From Schizochytrium sp. TIO01 (Eukaryota > Sar > Bigyra > Thraustochytrida > Thraustochytriidae), in the NCBI GenBank assembly GCA_004764695.1, contig SMSO01000037.1:3160337-3224336 (forward strand): a DNA stretch of 64,000 nt, written 5' to 3'. The position numbers and the translations under genes were made by a program. How positions within the stretch are numbered: the first letter of the stretch is position 1; each line of letters begins with the position of its first letter. Under the pieces are notes generated by a model. That model ran no database searches, was not told the origin of the DNA, and saw only the letters and a list, made by a program, of their open reading frames with translations. Positions 9,676 to 20,497 of the stretch are shown here, piece by piece.

Positions 9676-11415
9676 ATGCTGGTGGACGAAGAGGAGAACA
9701 TGGCATCGTTCCCAAATAGTGGGCAGCATCGCCTAAGGCAAGTATCTAAAACACCAAATGTTGCGAAACCGCCGAACAGTATTTTGCGTAAATCCAACAA
9801 CCTCGGACCCAGTTCGAGCACTGTACGCTTCAAGCTGAATCATCGCGATAGCAGTGATAGCGAGCATGAAAATACAGTGGCAGATCGAACCCCTGTAGAC
9901 CCATATCATCGTTCCGGGGCTCAGCAGCAGAACATGATGTCAGGTGACCAACAACGACCTATCGCAAGGACTACAGACCGTGTGACGAAAACAACGTTTC
10001 GTAACTTAGAAAGGCAGTGCAAAGGACTTGCAGAAAAGATTGATGAACTGGGTGACCAATTTACAAACCGAGCCAAGGATAAAAATTTGCGAAAAATGAT
10101 CCACTCGTTGTCTTCATTTGTTTTTGCGCTGCTTTTAGGAGGTATTCTTTATGGCAATTATTTAATGTTGATCCCTCATCTGAATGCGGTGGCAATGGCC
10201 ATTCTTCTTTCTGTAGTGCTCAGCTCAATTAAAACTGAGATGATTTATCAACTGGAGGAATTGCAGATTCATTTGCAAAAAACACCTGTCTTCATTGCAA
10301 TTATTGCCATGAGTACAACAGGAATAATTGCTCTACTCAATGATGTTGCTGTAGCAGGAACCGGCTGGCTTGCGACTTTTATGGGCTTGGTTGGCCTTAT
10401 CATTGCTTTGGTTGATGCGCGCTCTTTAACAGCAGCTCTGCTGACATTTTTTGTTATTTGTGCAATCTTTGTGCCTCTATACTTTGCTTTTCAACAGTGT
10501 GCACGCGAGGTGGAGTTTTTGACCAAATATCTCTTGAAGCTTATACACGATGACGAGGCATTAAGGGCCTTAGTTGATTCCATTTTATCTTCAAATGTTT
10601 ATGTTGCAATGCGTAAACAAATCACGGCCATGTTCGGAGAAGACTCCTTGCCTGCAGATCTAAATAGCACGGTATTTAAGGAGGACATCAAGGCAGATGT
10701 ACGTCGCATGGCTGTGTTGGCGGGAACAAACCTTGAACGCTTTTCTGTAAACATTCTGAACCTTGTCACCAACTTAAGCAATGTGATGTGGGGGTTTACT
10801 ACTTTCTCAACAACTTTATTCTACTTGTTGAGCAATGAGTCGCCATGGGCTATGTTCAATGCACTCTCCCCTTTGAGCCCTCAGGACAATGCTGAGTTGT
10901 ACGAGAGTATGAAAATGTCGACTTCACGCATTCTGTTATGTTCTACATGTATTGGCTTTCTCCACGGAGGACTGATGTACGTAATTTTGTCCCTTGCCGG
11001 GTTTGAAATTGTAGCTATTCCTTCGTTTCTGTGTGGTGCGATGGCCTCGCTGCCGCTATGGGGCACTCACGTTGTTTTTGTCCCTGTGGCCTTGGCTCTT
11101 TGGGCTCATGATGCTCGTGTAGCTGCAGTTTTTGTCTGTGTAGTGGAACTGGTGATGATGTTGGTAGTTGATGCCCGTATCACTGCATTTATCCCCGGTG
11201 ATCGGCACTTTGTTGGCTTGTCTATTGTTGCTGGTTTGTACGCGTTTGGGGCGCTTGGGTTTTTGTATGGGCCATTGCTTATTGGCCTGACTTCATCATT
11301 CGTTGCTATTTACCTGAAGCATTTGCATAATCCTTTAGCCGAGGATATTTTCTCGCCTGCTCCTGTTCGACGCAAGTTGTTATTTTCCTCTACGCCGTCT
11401 TCTACACCCATGTAA
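9676..11415 (+). CDS. TMEM245 / AI-2E exporter family membrane protein
   Basis: A 579-residue polytopic membrane protein. The start is the first ATG (MLVDEEENMA). The first ~150 residues are hydrophilic and cytosolic in character, followed by several hydrophobic helices: a pair at ~155-205, another group at ~220-290, one near 385-400 and a dense block from ~425 to 565. The C-terminal block ends in a glycine-rich segment (GLYAFGALGFLYGPLLIGL), the signature of the PerM/AI-2E domain that eukaryotic TMEM245 shares with bacterial AI-2E transporters. In eukaryotes the transported substrate is unknown; bacterial relatives export autoinducer-2 or act as Na+/H+ antiporters. The order of domains and total length match TMEM245 reasonably well. 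The assignment is good at superfamily level, less certain for the orthologue. Confidence 0.82.
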   Translation: MLVDEEENMASFPNSGQHRLRQVSKTPNVAKPPNSILRKSNNLGPSSSTVRFKLNHRDSSDSEHENTVADRTPVDPYHRSGAQQQNMMSGDQQRPIARTTDRVTKTTFRNLERQCKGLAEKIDELGDQFTNRAKDKNLRKMIHSLSSFVFALLLGGILYGNYLMLIPHLNAVAMAILLSVVLSSIKTEMIYQLEELQIHLQKTPVFIAIIAMSTTGIIALLNDVAVAGTGWLATFMGLVGLIIALVDARSLTAALLTFFVICAIFVPLYFAFQQCAREVEFLTKYLLKLIHDDEALRALVDSILSSNVYVAMRKQITAMFGEDSLPADLNSTVFKEDIKADVRRMAVLAGTNLERFSVNILNLVTNLSNVMWGFTTFSTTLFYLLSNESPWAMFNALSPLSPQDNAELYESMKMSTSRILLCSTCIGFLHGGLMYVILSLAGFEIVAIPSFLCGAMASLPLWGTHVVFVPVALALWAHDARVAAVFVCVVELVMMLVVDARITAFIPGDRHFVGLSIVAGLYAFGALGFLYGPLLIGLTSSFVAIYLKHLHNPLAEDIFSPAPVRRKLLFSSTPSSTPM

Positions 11416-13558
11416 ATGAGCTGCTCTCATGATAGTGGCGGAAACGTTAGTGTGCTCAAATTGTTAATTTTCATGTTATACCTGAAACTAATTCATGTTG
11501 TCTTAGATTGGTTTTCTGTGCCTGCGGGTCTTGTCATAGTTTTGTTATTATCTTCATGTTATATCTGAAACCGAATAATGTTGTCTTACTTATTTTCTAG
11601 GGCTCATGGTGGCAAGATGTAAGTATGACCTCGAAATGCGTGTATAATTACCATAGGCAAATGGAAGATCATCAATTGATGTTACCTGTATCTCTTGAGA
11701 GTTCTGTAGGTGAAACGTGTGCTGTGCATACCTTAAATCGATCTAAGAAAAGAAAAAAATGAAACGAATTCTCAACCTCAAGATTTACTTCGTGACTGCA
11801 CGAACTCCTTCTGGTATTGTAATTTCTCCAAACATGCATGTCCTGAAAAATTTCATAAACTGTTCTTCTCTTCTTCTCTTTTTCACAGGCGACGTTTAGA
11901 GATCTCTCCTCCCGCCACATTCGCTCAGATTTATATCCTCAGCTTCCTTCAATAATTTGCATCACCTTCTCTACCTCCCCATACTATGCAAACGCCACAT
12001 AGGTACGTGCGTAGGTCCCTTCCACTCCCCCTGCTCCTTCCTACCGGTCAATGCGTGCCTATTCCAGATCTCAAGAACATTAAGAACACTGAGAACGCCA
12101 GTCTCTTACTTTGATCTAACTGGACCCAGATTTTATGCTATAAGAGCGCCACTGAAAGAACGCCACGCGAAGAACGTCGAGAACGCCACGTCCGTTTAGT
12201 AGCCTAGTCGCTACTAGCACTGGCTACCCTTATCTGTACAGGCGTGCTAAGAACAGTATCTATTGTAGTGGACACCGCTATCATGGCTATTTATCTACTA
12301 AGAGTGCGTGTTTGCTTCTAATTTCAAAATAAGTTGAAAATTAAATGAAGTTAAAACTTAGTTGACTAGCTGCTCGCTTAGTTGTTGCAGTAGCAGCCAC
12401 ATCTACTGGAAGGCTAGAGCCTAGTAGTTGAATAGCCTGGCTAGTAAGCCAGCTAGTTAGATAGTTATTTATTTGAACTTACTACTTAGCAGAGAGTAAG
12501 TTAACTGTCGGCTGGCGGGGAGGGCACAAGTGGGCTATAAGCCTCCACAAGTGGAGTATAGAGGTGAGCAAGTGGGTTATAGGACAGGCGAAAGGGGGTT
12601 ATAGGATAGGAAGTAGGTTATAGCGGAAGGACTGGGAGTATAGACGAAGAGAGAAAAAGAGAGAAGGGCAAGCAAGGCAAACAAACGAGGAGCAGAAAGA
12701 AGAAGAGGAGGCGAAGGCGGCGGCGAGAAGGCGGTCGCGAGCGGTGACTCTCTTCCGCACTCCGCGCAGACCGTCACGATTGGCGTGTCTGACTGCGCGT
12801 ACCTCACGCGTGTTTCGGCTTGACCTGCATCGCTGCGCATCGGCGGCGAGTTGGCCAGACGAGCAGCTAGATTTTTGAAGCGAAGAAAAGAGAAAGAAAG
12901 AAAGAAAGAAGAAAAGAGGAGAAGAGGGAAGACGGGCGCCACGAAGAGAGCCTTGGCCGCTCTCGGGGCTGTCTCCTTCTTGGTCTGCTGCGTCTCTGCT
13001 CCCTTTTGAGCGCTTTCAGCGATCTTTCCCGCAGATTTCCGGTGAGACCGAGGCGGTCGGAAGCTTCGTTCGTCCTCGGCTCTTGAGAAAAAAGGTCCTT
13101 ATTCCTATTGTTATTTCTCTCTCTCTTTCGTTCTTCTTTGTTTCTCATACTCCACTCCCTTCACTCGCAGTCTAGACTTGCGTGAGATCAGTGGATTTTC
13201 GTGAGGACCGATCTTCAAGGACGACTGAAACGTCGTGGATCACATTAGGGTGTTGCTGCGGAATATTTGATACACTATCTATCTATTACCCCAGCGTCAT
13301 CAGCGACGTAGATATCGACATTTCTGTCAAAATCGACCTTGGCGGACCACTCTTAAGATAGTTCAAGATAGACGAACATATTCACACAGACACACAGACA
13401 CAGATACATCAGCTTTTCGTTGATTGATTGATTCTGATTCATCGACTGACGAATCGGTAAAGCTAAGCTAAACTAAGCTAAGCAAAATAAAACAATCAAG
13501 CAAGGTCAAAGCGATCAATTACGCTTCTCGAGTGGTGGGTGCTTCGGCCCGTTGACAG
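11416..13558. other. Intergenic region and CNOT4 promoter/leader
   Basis: About 2.1 kb without a supported gene. It carries a periodic array of six TATA motifs (12526-12646), a GAAA-type purine stretch near 12885-12930, and a leader just before the CNOT4 start with repeated AAGCTAAGC/TAAACTAAG words near 13460-13490 and ACACAGACACAGA near 13385. The long leader is consistent with a regulated transcript, but the transcription start cannot be placed. Confidence 0.4.
12526..12646 (+). promoter_or_regulatory. Six-copy GGGNTATAG motif array, ~21-bp period
   Basis: Six related words (variants of AGTGGGTTATAGG) place TATA at 12536, 12557, 12578, 12600, 12619 and 12639, that is with spacings of 21, 21, 22, 19 and 20 bases, about two helical turns. 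All point the same way, toward the CNOT4-like gene about 0.9 kb downstream. That points to a cluster of binding sites on one face of the helix, or an old degenerate minisatellite; sequence alone cannot tell which. Confidence 0.55.
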
Positions 13559-15730
13559 ATGGGAATGGATCCCGACTCGGAACCCGAGGAGGAGCTGTGC
13601 CCTATTTGCATTGAGCCCTTAGATGAGGAAGGTGAGACAAAGGAGTTTCGCCCTTGCAAATGCGGGTATCGGCTATGCATGTTCTGCGTTCGTCGCATCC
13701 AGACCGAGTTCGACGGCCGGTGTCCTGGCTGCCGACGTGACTACAAAGAAGAAGAGTTCAGATTCGTTGACAAGCCAATTAGTGCCAGCGGCGCGGCGCG
13801 TAAACGCAAGAACAAACAGCTTCAGCAACACCAGCAGCGCCACGAGGTCTTGACGGCCAGCGGCTCAGCTGCTCACCACCACGCACAGCAGCAGCTTCAG
13901 CAGCAGCAACAACAACTCCAGCTTCAGCTCCAACAACAGCAACTAAAGGCACAGCAGCAGCAGCAGCAGCAGCAGCAACAGCTCCTGCTCCAGCAACAAC
14001 AACAACTTCTCCGCCAGCAGCAACAACAACAGCAACAGCAGCAGCAATTGGTGCACCAAGCTGGAGTCTTGGGCGTCAATGCACAGTCCGTCTCGAGCGG
14101 GGCTGCTGCAGTTGTGGCTGCTGCCGCAGACCCTCAGAACCGCAAGGACCTCGCGAATGTACGCGTGGTGCAGCGGAACCTGGTGTACTTAATCGGTCTG
14201 GCACCGAGCATTGCCGCGGAGGAGACACTGCGGTCAAAGGAGTTCTTTGGGCAGTATGGCAAGATCATCAAGGTCGCGCTTAACCGTAACAGCGACCGCG
14301 GAGACCCTAGCTACAGCGCTTACATAACCTTTGCCAGGGAGCAGGACGCAACCTCCGCAATTAAGGCTGTCAATGGCTTCCCTGTGGACGGTCACGTGAT
14401 CAAAGCATCCTATGGCACCACCAAGTACTGCAATTCTTTTCTTCGCGGCGTCTCCTGCAACAACCCTGACTGCCTCTACCTTCACAAGCTCGGGGACGTT
14501 GCGTCTTCCTTCACAAAAGAAGAGATGGCATCTGGAAACGGCAGCTTCCAGGATATGACCCAGGTCACCAACGAGTCTCTGCAGACGCCACCGCCGCCAC
14601 CGCCGCCGCCGGGGGCGTCTACATCGACTGCTCCAGCGACGACAGCAACAGCAGCACCAACGACAGCCACAACAACGGCGGCAAAGATCGCAGCGGGAAC
14701 GCCAGGAGGAGCCTGGGGGGCTCCCGCAGGCACCGGTGAAACGAACCCTATCCGCCACGGGGGATGGGCAGCAGCAGCGGCGGGACTTGCGTCTTCGTCG
14801 GCGGCCTCTGCCGCACAAGCAGCGGCAAATGCACCGTCAATGACGCTTCTGGAGCAATTGCATCCGAAGGGAGGCATTGTTAAGTCTGATAGACCGCTCG
14901 CAAGGTCCACCTCGGCTCCTGGAAGTGCTAACGGGCTCGCAGAGGATACTGAGGAACAGCAGAAACTGGCAGCGGCGAAGAATGCCACAATTAAAAGACA
15001 GCAGTCGCAAAGCAATGTGGGCTCTGCGAGCAGTGCGAATGGAGCGAGCGAGACCGCGGATTCTAACGAAGACACGGCCTCTGCAGCAATCAATGCTGAG
15101 ACTAATGATGCAGGAGAGTCCAGCGATGATAATGATGCGAAGAACGAAGTTTCCACGACCCAGGACTCAGAGACGAGTGTCGAAACGAACGCAAGAGTGG
15201 CAAGCCCCGTGCCAACATCGTCTAGCCCGGGGCCGAGTGGCACGGCCAACTCAACCACGCCGAGCACGACAACAAGCTCCAGCCCGGCGGTGGCGCCTTC
15301 AGGATCGGCACCGAGTTCGAACGCAAGTAGCAACAGCAACAATAATATCAATATCAATAGCAACACTGCAACACCTAACGCAACAACGCCTAGCGAGACG
15401 GTGTTGAGTTTGCTTGCCACACTAGCTGGTATTGCCCTAGAAGAGTATAATTCTATGCACCCGAATCGCAAAGAGCCGCGCAAGCTCGCGCCTGGTGCCG
15501 AGCGGGAACAGCCGCCTCGGCCCCAGCCAGCTGCAGTCAGCGTGGATGTGATCCATGCTGAAGTGGAGAAGGCACGTGCACAAGTAGCACTGCAGGTTCT
15601 GCAACGCCAGCGGTATTTGGAATCGATTGCAGCAAGCTCGAAGTTGGGCCATGCAGGTATGGCAGCAGACCCTAACACTGGTTTTCGCGGAGATGGCAAT
15701 GGAGCCGCCCCTGTGGCGTCCCACCCTTGA
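13559..15730 (+). CDS. CNOT4/Not4-type E3 ubiquitin ligase (RING, RRM, zinc finger)
   Basis: A 723-residue protein with the order of Not4, the ubiquitin ligase of the CCR4-NOT deadenylase complex. Residues ~18-63 are a RING of the Not4 C4C4 type: CPICIEPL, CKCGYRLCMFC and CPGC place the metal ligands, with no His ligand. A long Gln/Ala-rich segment (~85-165) follows, then an RRM (~200-290; NLVYLIGLAPSI and SAYITFA are the RNP-like strands) and a C-x8-C-x5-C-x3-H-type finger (CNSFLRGVSCNNPDCLYLH), as in known Not4 proteins. The C-terminal half is low complexity: Pro run, Ala/Thr, Ser and Asn repeats. Not4 ubiquitylates ribosomal and other proteins during translational stalling. The ATG at 13559 lies a few residues before the RING. 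The glutamine expansion between RING and RRM is unusually long. Confidence 0.93.
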   Translation: MGMDPDSEPEEELCPICIEPLDEEGETKEFRPCKCGYRLCMFCVRRIQTEFDGRCPGCRRDYKEEEFRFVDKPISASGAARKRKNKQLQQHQQRHEVLTASGSAAHHHAQQQLQQQQQQLQLQLQQQQLKAQQQQQQQQQQLLLQQQQQLLRQQQQQQQQQQQLVHQAGVLGVNAQSVSSGAAAVVAAAADPQNRKDLANVRVVQRNLVYLIGLAPSIAAEETLRSKEFFGQYGKIIKVALNRNSDRGDPSYSAYITFAREQDATSAIKAVNGFPVDGHVIKASYGTTKYCNSFLRGVSCNNPDCLYLHKLGDVASSFTKEEMASGNGSFQDMTQVTNESLQTPPPPPPPPGASTSTAPATTATAAPTTATTTAAKIAAGTPGGAWGAPAGTGETNPIRHGGWAAAAAGLASSSAASAAQAAANAPSMTLLEQLHPKGGIVKSDRPLARSTSAPGSANGLAEDTEEQQKLAAAKNATIKRQQSQSNVGSASSANGASETADSNEDTASAAINAETNDAGESSDDNDAKNEVSTTQDSETSVETNARVASPVPTSSSPGPSGTANSTTPSTTTSSSPAVAPSGSAPSSNASSNSNNNININSNTATPNATTPSETVLSLLATLAGIALEEYNSMHPNRKEPRKLAPGAEREQPPRPQPAAVSVDVIHAEVEKARAQVALQVLQRQRYLESIAASSKLGHAGMAADPNTGFRGDGNGAAPVASHP
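13885..14049 (+). repeat. CAG/CAA repeat coding for polyglutamine
   Basis: A run of CAG and CAA codons, broken by CTC, CTT and a few others, encodes several Gln stretches of up to a dozen residues inside the CNOT4-like gene. Mixed CAG/CAA codons suggest selection for the amino acids as well as repeat slippage. Confidence 0.85.
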
Positions 15731-18700
15731 CGAAGAAGACAAGCATTTCACATCTCATCACACATTAACTTCTACTTTCACCCTATAACGAAACAAACTC
15801 TCAGACTTTCACACACTTAAAATATTTTGTTTTGTTTTTGGTACAATACCTAATTCAACCTATCTATCTTCATCACCCTGACTAACAGTGCCCTCTTCAT
15901 ATAGAGCCTTACTATAATTGCCAAGTATAAGGATGGTATCTTCCCACGTACACGTTCTGCAGGCAAGTTGTTGTTTTAATCTGTAGAAATTTTGGCGTCT
16001 CCCCTCTTGTCACGAGACGGCAATTAGTTAAAAGACACCATCAAGACAAAGATTACCCAGCACGACGTGTTGTTGGACACACAGGCCATTCTTCTCCTTC
16101 TGCTCTTGCTTGTTCCAGAATGCACTCAAGGATTGCTCGCGTCAAAACCCAGCCAAGTATCTGCTACACAAACAAAAATGTCAAGGATCATCAGAAGGAG
16201 GACGAAAGTACACAAACAGGTATGAGCAGCTAAATTACGATAAAGAACTACGAAATCATATAAAGAAAGGATCATTCAAGTAGGAGGTCGACACGAAATA
16301 CTTGTGATGGAAATAATACGAGGCACGTTTGTTTTGATTCGAAATCATCAGAAGAAAAGTTGGTGGTCCGGGGGGTTGTGATCCGGACACCACAGAAACA
16401 GCTGAGTGTGGCCGTGCACTAGGCTCACACATAAACATACATCAGGATGGTTCTAGTTCATATGGTCATGGGCGTCTCTCCAAAAGTCGTGCGTGCGGGT
16501 TAGTGGGGCGCGCCGGCACGTTTGAGTTTGTTGAGTCCATTTCAAAGCTCATCTTAAATACGTTCGCCAACTCAGCCTCAATTTCTTCCATATCTGATGG
16601 CAGATCAAAGAACATCATGGGCTCATGTGAGTCAACGTACTTTGGGGACGGTGCTTGGACAAATCGTGCGTGGTGGTCGTGAAGGTGCATATGTCCCTCC
16701 AAAGACGTCGGCAAGGATGAAGAGAGCATATTCCTTACTATAGATCTCTGTACTTCAGCTTCTTCGAGCACTACTTAGTAGAATCTCTTCTTTAGCTTCT
16801 GCAGTCTTTTGCCCAAGCTCACAGAGGTCTTTTATAGACAGAGTCTCCGGTCCTTCAGTTGCGTCTGCCTACCTGAGGCGCTTTGAGCAATCCAGCCAAC
16901 ACAATTCCCAAAACCCACAGCAAGTAAGACTTCCTCGTGTATTGCACAAAGCTTTGCCTTTGGCTGTTGTCACAACACTCCTCCTCCTCCTCCTCCTTCT
17001 TCTTCTTCTTCTTCTTCTTCTTCTCCGTGCTCAATGCTTGCTCGTCCAAGCAGTCAATGGTCACTGGATGAGTCAATTCTGGGTTTGCTGAGTCTCCAAT
17101 GCTCCAATGATGCTCGTGTGGCGGCTCGCTGACCTCCAACTTGGGGCTCTGCTTTCTTCCAACTTCGCCTTCACTTGACTAATAAGTTGAACATTGTCTT
17201 TTCTTTTCTTTTCTCACCCACATATTATTGGGGCAAATAGGTCCCGCATAGAACCTACCTAGTACTTTCATGTACTCTATTTAGCATGAAAAGAACTCTG
17301 TCTATGGAAATGGCTATCGGGCATTTTGCTCAATCAACTTCTGAAAACCTACCTTGCAAGACAAAACGCCTGCTATTTGGCAGCTGCCCGGGTGAATGGG
17401 CTCGCTTGAAGAGTCCTTACACGATGTCGATGCGGTCATCTCTGAGCAAACACTGAGTTTTCATTTCCACCATCATCCATGTCTCTCGGTGGCTACTTAT
17501 CTTCAGACTAGAATTTTAAAGGAAAGAATAGAGTTTTTATTTAATATATATATATATGCCTATTTATACCTCTAGAGAGGTATATTTATATATTCTTTTA
17601 AAATACGATTAATTGCCTTCTAGGTTGGCTGGATGCCTGGCGTCGATGATTTCTGCTTCATCATCATAAGCGTTGTTCTCGTGAGTCACTTCTAGCAGAT
17701 GCGATGGAAAGCACTTAAGTGCCAGCCACTCCCCGCAATGAATCGCGCAAAGATGCCGTCAACGACCTTGGTGCGGGTTGTTTTGCAGTCCTCAAGCATT
17801 AAATTTGCAGTCCTGGCAATTAAAACAGAATCCGATGAAATGCTGCTACGACTACTTTTTATAAATTCTTGTCTTGGAACTACCTTTTCCTTCTAACGCT
17901 GTGCTCAATGGACGATGGATGGTGCATTGACGACGACGAATCGATGACGATGAATTGGCTTCAGTAGGCTTATTACAGTGATGGTGGTGGCAATGAAGAT
18001 GCTACGCTCCCAGCACATCTTAAAACGCGGCTGGTCAAGTCTTCTGCCTTTGAATTAATGGTCCCAAAGCGACGCGGGAAATCAGCGCCGAGTCGCTCCG
18101 AGCAAGCGCAAGAGCTCAGCAAACAATTGAGCAACACATCAATTGTATAGGGTATGCATAGATCTACGCATTCTTTTATGGCGTGAATTTACTGCTTCTA
18201 AAAGAAAACTTGAAAAAGCGCATTCGCGAATCACAATGAACACGCTCCAAGGGTGAAGACCTCGGATGATGCACCAGGGGCACAGACCACACGGTCCATG
18301 TGCTACCTGATTCCTATATCTTCTCCGATACAATCAGCCCTCAGGCCCCGGTCTTCGTGATCTTTCGAACGAGACTCGCGCGTCGTCGAGTTCTCACCCT
18401 TTTCATAATTTCTCTCATCACCATTCTTGCTTCGTGTTCAGACGCCCACTAAATAGTCACTACCGCCGCGCGCCACCTATTCTATCTTACCAGACTGCAG
18501 ATATTGACCGGATTAACAAGAATGCAATGAAATGTGTCTGCTGACTTATCCACCATATGTGTCGCACTTTGCAACCCATTATAAAACTCAAACAAAGGAA
18601 TAGTGAACTAAAATACAAATAACACCTGGTCCATTGATATTGGCAATGTCCGCACTCGGTGTGCGCGCGTACATGTACAGAGAACAGAAAGAACAGTTCG

Positions 18701-20106
18701 GCGCCAACTCGAGTTTATTGGCATTTGTCAAGTTTCCATGGGGTTGAGGGATAAAGCAGACAAACAACTTGCAAAAGACAACTGAGTGCTTGGGTATTGG
18801 TAGCCGTCTGCTGCGCATTTAAAACTCTCAACTCACTGGTAATCGATAGTTTTAGAGTGAAGTTAATCGTGTCTTGAAATTGATGATGGCCTGTTCTTTC
18901 CAAGTTTGAGTTGAACTCCCCTAAAATTAAAAAACTTCTAAAGTTGTTACGAATTAACCAATAAAAACAAAGGAAAGAAAGAAAGAAAAAATGTTTTAGT
19001 TGAGCGCGGCATTTGGTAAGAAAAGGGACCGCAAGAAGGAGGTCAAATGATGACTTGATAAGAGCAGGAATTGAGTCCACAACCTGAATAAATGCAAGAT
19101 CAAAGTCCATCTTCGCATAGGACAGGGTCTCGCGCGGAACGGGGCCTGGGCTGACAAATTTCATGTTCGAAATCATTTCGCCCGACGTGCTGGGAGGGAA
19201 AGGTGAACTCGAATAACCAGATGCCGGCTGGGGAAGAAACGGACGACCAGTGATGGCATGAGCTGGGGCAGGCGAAGGCGAATGGATGGTCACCTAGAAG
19301 GTCTTCGATGAAATCACTCTTGTAATTATTTTGACAATACTCTTTGACAAGTGCATAGTGCACGTGGTGGTACCAGTGGTGCTATAATTCACGTCTCATG
19401 ACAATGGCGATGACATTGAGTGTTTATGATGTCACTGGAAAGAACTAGGAATCAATGTTATTGTTCCATTTGACTCACCAAGACCCTGCCTGTGTTCCCC
19501 AGCAACCAATGCCGGGACGCCCTGCGAGCACGCTAAAGGTGGTGAGACAGAGAAGCTTTATGTTATTAGAGATTAATTGCAGAGTTACTAAAAACATGCT
19601 TCTTCATACTCTTTCCTATAAAGCGTGGTCAAAATCCAAGACCCGGTACAACTGTGCATGATTATAATATAGCAGTAAACGCCCTCTTTCGCAGTCCATC
19701 TGGCCGCCGCACTTGGATTATTTCCAGCTCCTTCATGAGTAATTTCGGAGACAACCCTAAGACCCTAAGATCCTTTAGCAGCGGACACGACTGAGCTTGG
19801 TATGTTTTATTTTCAGGATTCTGAAGTTGATATCATAGTGTAAATTTCGGGCAATACCTTGTCCCTTGGTTCATACATTTAGGCTCTAGAAGCAGCAATA
19901 ATCACACCACTACGACATCAAAGTAGCAGACTTCCTTGTCTCAAACTTACAGGTAAAAATCACCCTTCAAAAAGAAAAGAATACAAAACGTCAATAGGTA
20001 TGTATGCAGGGAAGCAGGAAAGAATTCAACAAGCCAAGGATTGGAGACATTTTGGCCAGTGAAATCGATGATATCATATTATTCTATATGAGCTAGTAGG
20101 ACCATC
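15731..20106. other. 4.4-kb region without a supportable gene
   Basis: After the CNOT4 stop this stretch contains only weak reading frames. Candidates on the minus strand (16466-16771, 16855-17139, 18715-19363) lack ATG starts or break up, though the one around 19000-19360 has some protein-like character and could be exons or a relic. A CTT/CTC microsatellite lies at 16978-17023, an AT-rich stretch with a 9-bp inverted repeat (TATACCTCT, AG, AGAGGTATA) at 17566-17585, and a TA run just before it. I see no rRNA, tRNA or transposon terminus. Confidence 0.4.
16978..17023. repeat. CTC/CTT trinucleotide microsatellite
   Basis: About six CTC followed by about nine CTT triplets in tandem, on the plus strand. 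Read on the minus strand the run would encode Glu then Lys repeats, but no supported gene contains it. Confidence 0.85.
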
Positions 20107-20475
20107 ATGAAACGATGGCGAGCAGAAATGTCCAGCAATGATATGTTCCCGGGCAGCAACAGGACTCAGCTCAGGATCGCCGACGTGCCTTCTTCCGATG
20201 TCTATATTTGCCGCGACCAGATCAGTCCCTATATCATGGACGATCATAATCTTCTCCGAGCTTTTGTGCGCAAGAGAACGTCTCCCGATGAAGTTGTGTA
20301 CCAATTCACACCAGGTCAGCGATTACTACTGACGAGGCATGACACCAAGACAAAGGAACAATTTATAGGCATGTTTGAAATTGTACAGGCCACCTACGAC
20401 CTGAGCCCAGCCACGATGAAGCTCAAGCGGGACGTGGTTGATCTCATTCTAAAACCTCTACCCCCAATTAAGTAG
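20107..20475 (+). CDS. Orphan 122-residue protein beside the Fic gene
   Basis: A complete small frame from ATG to TAG with balanced, globular-looking composition (VVYQFTPGQRLLLTRHD near residue 63-80). There is no signal peptide, membrane helix or motif that I recognise. It converges on the Fic gene; the two stops are only 22 bases apart, separated by an AT-rich stretch that could terminate both. It could be a partner or regulator of the Fic protein, since bacterial Fic enzymes often sit beside small antitoxins, but nothing in the sequence itself shows such a function. It may also simply be an accessory-region orphan. Confidence 0.55.
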   Translation: MKRWRAEMSSNDMFPGSNRTQLRIADVPSSDVYICRDQISPYIMDDHNLLRAFVRKRTSPDEVVYQFTPGQRLLLTRHDTKTKEQFIGMFEIVQATYDLSPATMKLKRDVVDLILKPLPPIK

Positions 20476-20497
20476 ACTTTTTAAATTAAAAAAAACG

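Noticed and set aside
14482-15699. 405-codon minus-strand frame inside CNOT4
   Set aside because: Antisense shadow of a GC-rich low-complexity coding region; Ala/Leu/Val runs mirror the repeats of the true gene.
16466-17139. Two minus-strand frames, one with Lys/Glu runs and a hydrophobic end
   Set aside because: Neither has an ATG. A donor-like CAG-GTAGG lies between them but the phases do not join. The Lys/Glu part is just the microsatellite.
18715-19363. Minus-strand frames with partly protein-like sequence (MKFVSPGPVPRETLSY)
   Set aside because: Two frames overlap and would need a shift near 19290; no family is recognised, so I do not call a gene, though exons or a relic are possible.
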